From: Paracoccus versutus
Lineage (GTDB): Bacteria > Pseudomonadota > Alphaproteobacteria > Rhodobacterales > Rhodobacteraceae
Reading direction: 5' to 3'
DNA: 45,631 nucleotides
NCBI RefSeq assembly: GCF_000763885.1
Contig: NZ_JRKO01000045.1
Span: 1 to 45,631, forward strand
Shown: piece after piece, positions 41,055 to 45,631 of the stretch
Layout of the letters: each line of letters opens with the position of its first letter
How positions within the stretch are numbered: position 1 is the first letter of the stretch
Notes under the pieces: model-generated
Databases searched by the model: none
Seen by the model: only the letters and a program-made list of their open reading frames with translations
What the model was told of the DNA's origin: nothing
Program-made: the position numbers and the translations under genes

Positions 41055-41310
41055 GCTGACGCCCCTGCGGCTGGCCTGGGCGGCGCTTGCGCTGGCCGGC
41101 CTGGCCGTGGCGCTGTGGCGGGGCGAGGCGCTGTGGCAGGGCGCCGGCGGGTCCGAACTGCTGGCGCAGGCCACGCTGGCGCTGTGGTGCCTGGTCGAGA
41201 CCATGCTGCGCCGCAACTGGGCGGCGCTGCTGACGCTGCCGGCGCTGGCGCTGGGGATCGGCTTTGCGCTGCCGCTTTATCTGTTCATCCGCTCTCGCAG
41301 GATCACCTGA
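41035..41310 (+). CDS. Small inner-membrane protein of unknown function
   Basis: This 91-residue protein has two or three membrane helices (LRLAWAALALAGLAVALWRG; LLAQATLALWCLVETMLRRN; AALLTLPALALGIGFALPLY) and a basic end (FIRSRRIT). A GTG at 41035 was chosen because it gives a compact protein and lies just after GAGG. An ATG at 40945 would overlap nearly the whole lipoprotein gene. The stop overlaps the lysA start (TGATG), so argH, lipoprotein, this gene and lysA form one overlapping unit. I do not recognise a family. Confidence 0.65.
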   Translation: MSSSSSELTPLRLAWAALALAGLAVALWRGEALWQGAGGSELLAQATLALWCLVETMLRRNWAALLTLPALALGIGFALPLYLFIRSRRIT

Positions 41311-42575
41311 TGGATCACTTCAACTATGTCGACGGCTGGCTTCATGCCGAGGAGGTGCCCCTGGCCCGCATCGCGGCCGAGGTCGGCACCCCGGTCTATG
41401 TCTATTCCACCGCCACGCTGACCCGGCATTTCAAGCTGTTCCAGCAGGCGCTGGATTGGACCGATCACCTGGTCTGCTTTGCGGTCAAGGCCAACTCGAA
41501 CATCGCCGTGCTGAAGCTTCTGGGCGACCTGGGCGCGGGCATGGACATCGTCTCGGGCGGGGAATACGCGCGGGCGAAGGCGGCGGGCGTGCCGGGCGAG
41601 CGGATCGTGTTCTCCGGCGTCGGCAAGACCGAGCCCGAGATGCGCATGGCGCTGGAAGGCGGCATCCGCCAGTTCAACGTCGAATCCGAGCCGGAACTGG
41701 AACTGCTGTCGCGCGTGGCCGCCGCGATGGGGGTCGAGGCGCCGGTCGCCGTGCGGGTGAACCCCGACGTCGATGCAAGGACGCATGAGAAGATCGCCAC
41801 CGGCAAGTCCGAGAACAAGTTCGGCATCCCCATCGCGCGCGCGCGCGGGGTCTATGCCCATGCCGCGCGGCTGCCCGGCATCAAGGTGGTCGGCATCGAC
41901 ATGCATATCGGCAGCCAGCTGACCGACCTGGAGCCCTATCGGCTGGCCTATGCCAAGATGGCCGAGCTGACCCGCGCCCTGCGCGCCGACGGGCATGCGA
42001 TCACCCGGCTCGACATGGGCGGCGGCCTGGGCATTCCCTACCGGCGCGACAACAATGCGCCGCCCTTGCCGATCGAATACGGCCAGGTGATCCGCGATGC
42101 CGTGGGCGACCTGGGCTGCGAGATCGAGATCGAGCCGGGGCGCAACATTGCCGGCAATGCCGGCATCCTGCTGTCCTCGGTGATCTATCTGAAACAGGGC
42201 GAGGGGCGGGATTTCCTGATCCTCGACGCGGCGATGAACGACCTGATCCGGCCGGCGATGTATTCGGCGCATCACGACATCGTGCCGGTGCGCGAGCCGG
42301 CGCCGGGGGCCGAGGTCGCGCCCCATGACGTGGTCGGCCCGGTCTGCGAGACCGGCGACACCTTCCAGAAGGCGGTCGATCTGCCGGTGCTGGGTCCGGG
42401 CGACCTGGTGGCGCTGCGCTCGGCCGGGGCCTATGGCGCGGTGATGGCCTCGGAATACAATTCCCGGCCGCTGGTGCCCGAGGTTCTGGTCAGCGGCGAT
42501 CAATTCGCCGTCATTCGGGCGCGACCGACGCTTGAGGAAATGCTGGGACGCGATACCATCCCGGAATGGCTTTAG
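41310..42575 (+). CDS. lysA: Diaminopimelate decarboxylase
   Basis: This 421-residue PLP enzyme makes lysine from meso-diaminopimelate. The PLP lysine is K60 in CFAVKANSN. Other family motifs are NVESEPELELL, NPDVDARTHEKIATGKSENK (split), GIDMHIGSQLTDL, DMGGGLGIPY, EPGRNIAGNAG and VGPVCETGDTFQKAVDLP, with the active-site cysteine of the neighbouring subunit. It ends with GAYGAVMASEYNSRP. The ATG at 41310 overlaps the preceding stop by one base. It completes a unit for arginine and lysine synthesis with small membrane components. Confidence 0.95.
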   Translation: MDHFNYVDGWLHAEEVPLARIAAEVGTPVYVYSTATLTRHFKLFQQALDWTDHLVCFAVKANSNIAVLKLLGDLGAGMDIVSGGEYARAKAAGVPGERIVFSGVGKTEPEMRMALEGGIRQFNVESEPELELLSRVAAAMGVEAPVAVRVNPDVDARTHEKIATGKSENKFGIPIARARGVYAHAARLPGIKVVGIDMHIGSQLTDLEPYRLAYAKMAELTRALRADGHAITRLDMGGGLGIPYRRDNNAPPLPIEYGQVIRDAVGDLGCEIEIEPGRNIAGNAGILLSSVIYLKQGEGRDFLILDAAMNDLIRPAMYSAHHDIVPVREPAPGAEVAPHDVVGPVCETGDTFQKAVDLPVLGPGDLVALRSAGAYGAVMASEYNSRPLVPEVLVSGDQFAVIRARPTLEEMLGRDTIPEWL

Positions 42576-42599
42576 GTATCGCTTCCTGCTGCGTGGTCG

Positions 42600-42650
42600 C
42601 CGGGGGTTTCACACCCCCGGACCCCCGTGGGATATTTGTCCACGGAAGAA
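42600..42650 (+). repeat. Rhodobacterales-type intergenic repeat, copy B
   Basis: The hairpin CCGGGGGT / ACCCCCGG (42600-42607 and 42613-42620) is followed by the core ACCCCCGTGGGATATTTG then TCCACGGAAGAA (42621-42650). Within it GTGG and CCAC form an extra small dyad. It lies in the 90-base gap between lysA and the TIGR02302 gene. Its core lines up with copy A at 23863-23889 over CCCCCG, GGGATATTTG and GGAAGAA. Confidence 0.7.
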
Positions 42651-42665
42651 CGAGGGGGCGGGGCC

Positions 42666-45179
42666 ATGGATCCCGCTGAGCCGCGCCGGATCCGCTGGGC
42701 GGTCGGGCTGACCCGCGCCGGCATGTGCTGGGAGGCGCTGGCCGCCGCCTTCTGGCCCCTGGGCGTGGTCTTGGCGCTGGTGCTGGCGGCGCTGGCCTTT
42801 GGCGCGACCGATCTTTTTTCCTCGCGGGCGCTGATCTGGCTGATGGGCCTGGTGGGCCTGGCCGCGGTGCTGGCCTTCGGCTGGGGGGTGCGGCGGTTCC
42901 GGCGGCCCTCGGCCGCGGCGGCGCGGCTGCGGGTCGACCTGACCCTGCCGGGGCGGCCGCTTTCGGCGCTGCGCGACCGTCTGGTCCTGGGGGCCGGGGA
43001 CGGCGGCGCGGATGCGCTGTGGCGCGCGCATCTGGCGCGGATGGAGCAGGTGGCCTCTGCCGCGCGTCCGGTTGCGCCCGATGCGCGGCTGCGCTGGCGC
43101 GATCCGGTCGCCTTGCGGCTGGCCGGCATGGTGGCGCTGGTCATGGCGCTGGTCTTTGCGCCGGCGGGGCAGCTGGGGCAGGGCCTTGCCGCCCTGGGCG
43201 CGACCTTCCGGCCCCTGCCCGAGGCGCGTCCCGGCGCCGAGGCCGGGCCGTCATGGGAGGGCTGGGCCGCGCCCCCCGCCTATACCCGGCGCCCGACGCT
43301 TTACCTGAACGCCCTGCCCGAGGGGCAGGGGTTGGAGTTGCCCAAGGGTTCGAAGCTGAGCTTCCGGCTTTACGGCGAAGGCGCCGAAATAGCGCAGGAT
43401 ATCGGCGTGGCGGTTCCGGGCGGCGATCCCGCGGCGCCCGAGTTCATGGCCGAGCGCGACGGGGCGATCGAGGTCGCCGGGCGGCGCTTCGACGTGACCG
43501 TGCTGCCAGATGCGGTGCCGGTGGTGGCGCCCGGCAAGGCGCCCGAGCGGCGCGCCGACGGAAGGCTGGTGCAGGAATTCACCGCCAGCGACGACAATGG
43601 CATCGCGGCGGGCCATGCGGTCATCGCGCTGGACCTGGATGCGGTGGACCGCCGCTTTGGCCTGGCCCTCGATCCCGAACCGCGCGAGGCGGTGGAGCTG
43701 GAACTGCCCCTGCCCGCGACCGGCAGCCGCAAGCAGATCCGCGGCCGGCTGGTGGGTGACCTGGCGCGCCATCCCTGGGCCAACCTGCCGGTGACGGTTT
43801 CGCTGAAGGTCGAGGACGGGATCGAGCAGCAGGGCGTCTCGGCCCCGATGCGCATGGTGCTGCCGGGGCGGCGCTTCTTCGACCCGCTGGCGGCGGCGCT
43901 GATCGAGGTGCGGCGCGACCTGCTGTGGTCGCGCGACAATGCCGCCCGCAGCGCCCAGATCCTGCGTGCGGCGAGCTGGCAGCCCGAGGGCTTCATGGAG
44001 GAGGAGCTGTATCACGGCCTGCGCGGTGCCGTCGGCACGCTGGAATCCGGCAACCTGGGCGAGGAGGCGCGCAACAAGCTGGCGCAGCTGCTGTGGGATG
44101 CGGCCGTCGCGCTGGAGGATGGCGGGCTGGCCGATGCGCTGGAGCGCATGCAGCAGGCGCAGGAGCGGCTGTCCGAGGCGATCCGCAACGGCGCCAGCCC
44201 CGACGAGATCCAGCGCCTGATGGACGAGCTGAAGCAGGCCACCGACGATTACCTTGACATGCTGGCCCAGCAGCAGGGGCAGGATCCGGCCGAGCGTTTC
44301 GACCGCTCGCCCCAGAACCGCCAGCAGATCACCGGCGACCAGATCCAGCAGATGATGGACGAGATCCAGCGCCTGATGAACGAGGGCCGCATGGCCGAGG
44401 CCCAGGAATTGCTGGAGCAGTTCAACCGCATGATGCAGAACATGCGGGTGACGCAATCCGAGGGCGGCGAGGGCGGCCGCCAGCGGCCGATGAACCGGCT
44501 GGCCGAGACCCTGCGCGACCAGCAGAAGCTGGCCGACGAGGCCATGCGCCAGATGCAGGACCGGTTCGGCCAATGGCAGCCGGGCGAGGAGGGGCAGGAG
44601 GGCCAGGGCGACCAGCAGGGCCAGCAGCTTGCTGACCGCCAGCGCGAGTTGCGCGAGGATCTGGGCCGGCAGCGCGGCTTGCTGCCCGGCCACGGCACCC
44701 CGCAGGGCGAGGAGGCGCGGCGCCAGCTGGACGAGGCCGGCCGCGCCATGGAGGATGCCGAGCAGGCGCTGCGCGAGGGCGATGCCGCCGGCGCGATGGA
44801 GCGCCAGGCCCAGGCGATCCAGTCCATGCGCGAGGGGATGCGGGCGCTGGGCGACATGATGGCGCAGGACCAGCAGCAGGGCCAGGACGGCCAGCCGCAG
44901 CAGGGCGGGCAGCAGGACGGCCCCGAGGGGCCCTCGGGCGATCCGCGCGGGCAGCGCGGGCTGGCGCAGCCCTATGATCGCCAGCCGCAGACCGATCCGC
45001 TGGGCCGGGCGCTGTCGGGCGACGGCGGTTCGATCACCTCGGGCGATCCCTTGGCCGAGGGCGGCGATCCCTCGCGCAAGGCCCGCGAATTGCAGGACGA
45101 GATCCGCCGGCGCAGCGGCGAGCGCGAGCGGCCGCGCGACGAGCGCGACTATCTGGGGCGGCTGCTGGAGAATTTCTGA
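42666..45179 (+). CDS. TIGR02302/DUF4175-family large membrane protein
   Basis: This is an 837-residue protein with three N-terminal membrane helices (EALAAAFWPLGVVLALVLAA; ALIWLMGLVGLAAVLAFGWG; LRLAGMVALVMALVFAPAG, about 130-150). A periplasmic beta-rich region (about 190-400) and a long helical, glutamine-rich C-terminal half follow. The last 250 residues are dominated by Q, E, R and G (for example EEGQEGQGDQQGQQL) and are probably coiled coil plus disorder. The layout matches the TIGR02302 family of alphaproteobacteria, whose function is not established. The ATG at 42666 follows GGGGGCGGGG. Its position after lysA is also typical of Rhodobacteraceae. Confidence 0.85.
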   Translation: MDPAEPRRIRWAVGLTRAGMCWEALAAAFWPLGVVLALVLAALAFGATDLFSSRALIWLMGLVGLAAVLAFGWGVRRFRRPSAAAARLRVDLTLPGRPLSALRDRLVLGAGDGGADALWRAHLARMEQVASAARPVAPDARLRWRDPVALRLAGMVALVMALVFAPAGQLGQGLAALGATFRPLPEARPGAEAGPSWEGWAAPPAYTRRPTLYLNALPEGQGLELPKGSKLSFRLYGEGAEIAQDIGVAVPGGDPAAPEFMAERDGAIEVAGRRFDVTVLPDAVPVVAPGKAPERRADGRLVQEFTASDDNGIAAGHAVIALDLDAVDRRFGLALDPEPREAVELELPLPATGSRKQIRGRLVGDLARHPWANLPVTVSLKVEDGIEQQGVSAPMRMVLPGRRFFDPLAAALIEVRRDLLWSRDNAARSAQILRAASWQPEGFMEEELYHGLRGAVGTLESGNLGEEARNKLAQLLWDAAVALEDGGLADALERMQQAQERLSEAIRNGASPDEIQRLMDELKQATDDYLDMLAQQQGQDPAERFDRSPQNRQQITGDQIQQMMDEIQRLMNEGRMAEAQELLEQFNRMMQNMRVTQSEGGEGGRQRPMNRLAETLRDQQKLADEAMRQMQDRFGQWQPGEEGQEGQGDQQGQQLADRQRELREDLGRQRGLLPGHGTPQGEEARRQLDEAGRAMEDAEQALREGDAAGAMERQAQAIQSMREGMRALGDMMAQDQQQGQDGQPQQGGQQDGPEGPSGDPRGQRGLAQPYDRQPQTDPLGRALSGDGGSITSGDPLAEGGDPSRKARELQDEIRRRSGERERPRDERDYLGRLLENF

Positions 45180-45234
45180 AAAAGGTGGGCCGCCGGCCCT
45201 GGCGGCGCGCCGTTCGGATTGCGCGGCGAGCTCC

Positions 45235-45534
45235 CTATCGGCTCAGGATGCGGTCGTGGAGCCAGAGCCGGCCCTGGTCGACCTGCTGGCGCCAGTCGGC
45301 GAGCCAGCCGCCGCCTTCCTCGGCCGGGATCTGCGGCGCCAGCGCATAGAGGATCACCGCCCCCAGCGCCAGCATCGCGGCAAGGCCGAAGCCCATGCCG
45401 TAGCCGCCGCTGCGCTGTCGGCGCACCGGCACCAGGGCGGGAACCGGCGCCTCGCGCTGGGCGGGGGCCGCGGCGGGCTCGGCCGGGTTGGCCGCGGCCC
45501 CCGCCGGGGATCGGGTGGTGGCTTTCGCCGCCAT
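45235..45534 (-). CDS. Small one-helix membrane protein, probably the C-terminal part of a zinc-ribbon protein
   Basis: The 99-residue reading has an alanine/proline-rich stretch, the basic segment VRRQRSGGYGMGFGLAAMLA leading into one membrane helix (ALGAVILYALAPQIP), and an end WRQQVDQGRLWLHDRILSR. I recall the same layout at the end of MJ0042-type zinc-ribbon membrane proteins of Rhodobacteraceae, encoded near ftsE. Here the expected N-terminal CxxC zinc ribbon is absent: the DNA upstream is an RTX-repeat fragment in another frame. Starts at 45534 (MAAKATT) or 45555 are possible, neither with a clear ribosome site. It may be a truncated gene. Confidence 0.5.
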   Translation of the reverse strand: MAAKATTRSPAGAAANPAEPAAAPAQREAPVPALVPVRRQRSGGYGMGFGLAAMLALGAVILYALAPQIPAEEGGGWLADWRQQVDQGRLWLHDRILSR

Positions 45535-45631
45535 GAAGTACACCCCCCCCTGCATGCCCGAAAAGCGTTTCAGGGCCGGCCCCGCCGTTGAGCGTGTCAT
45601 TGCCGTCGCCACCCCAAAGCATATCGTACCC
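45520..45631 (-). pseudogene. RTX (hemolysin-type calcium-binding) repeat fragment, partial
   Basis: At the window edge the minus strand encodes YDMLWGGDGNDTLNGGAG then PETLFGHAGGGVLHGGES. These are three consecutive glycine-rich nonapeptides of the GGxGxDxLx type, the calcium-binding repeats of type I-secreted RTX proteins. The repeats become less regular (GHAGGGVLH) and dissolve at about 45520, inside the start of the small membrane protein gene, close to a run of eight C/G bases. The rest of the gene lies beyond the window. It may be the tail of an RTX gene broken by a rearrangement. Confidence 0.6.

Noticed and set aside
45189..45206. Hairpin GCCGCC-N6-GGCGGC after the TIGR02302 gene as a terminator
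   Set aside because: The stem is only six base pairs and no T-run follows; common by chance at this G+C content.

Overview
The window looks like a chromosomal segment from a high-G+C alphaproteobacterium of the Rhodobacteraceae, most likely Paracoccus or a close relative. This rests on recognised protein families, a phbA-phbB pair, the order tlpA-like / argH / small lipoprotein / lysA / TIGR02302, and a hairpin-plus-core intergenic repeat of a type seen in Rhodobacterales. No rRNA or tRNA gene was seen. No similarity search could be run, so names rest on motifs, length and context.

Layout. (1) 1-5163: the end of an ABC permease gene, then a Rieske oxygenase island: FAD ferredoxin reductase, LysR regulator, two tandem Rieske oxygenases and a [2Fe-2S] ferredoxin. 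Together these form a complete electron chain from NAD(P)H to two oxygenases, probably acting on a quaternary or methylated amine. (2) 5164-6729: a patchwork of broken mobile-element pieces (TraA-type relaxase, PIN-type toxin, frameshifted serine recombinase, and an unrecognised minus-strand fragment). (3) 6730-13633: a LacI regulator facing a family-1 sugar-type ABC operon (binding protein, two permeases, ATPase) with an argininosuccinate-lyase-like enzyme inside it. (4) 13775-19041: class II (degradative-type) HMG-CoA reductase with a TctA-like permease and a small membrane partner, divergent from a MocR-type regulator followed by a broken HMG-CoA lyase gene. This reads as a candidate mevalonate catabolism locus. 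(5) 18507-22887: five consecutive damaged genes (HMG-CoA lyase, BCCT transporter, M19 dipeptidase, aldehyde dehydrogenase, LysR), including one junction joining two truncated genes and one internal deletion. (6) 22888-23910: about 1 kb without a recognisable gene. (7) 23911-28528: a type I secretion ABC/membrane-fusion pair and, divergently, MlaA and MlaC. (8) 28676-45179: mostly housekeeping and storage genes: PBP1A, AmtB, polyprenyl diphosphate synthase, DUF2007, a TrmN6-like methyltransferase, YdcH-like protein, PhbB, PhbA, an EAL protein, Tag, a TlpA-like thioredoxin, ArgH, a lipoprotein, a membrane protein, LysA and a TIGR02302 protein. (9) 45235-45631: the C-terminal part of what looks like a zinc-ribbon/TM protein abutting a fragment of RTX repeats.

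The most unusual parts are the putative mevalonate locus (its lyase is broken here), the ArgH-like lyase inside a solute-uptake operon, and the concentration of gene decay and recombination scars at 5.2-6.5 kb and 18.5-22.9 kb, while the neighbouring genes are intact.
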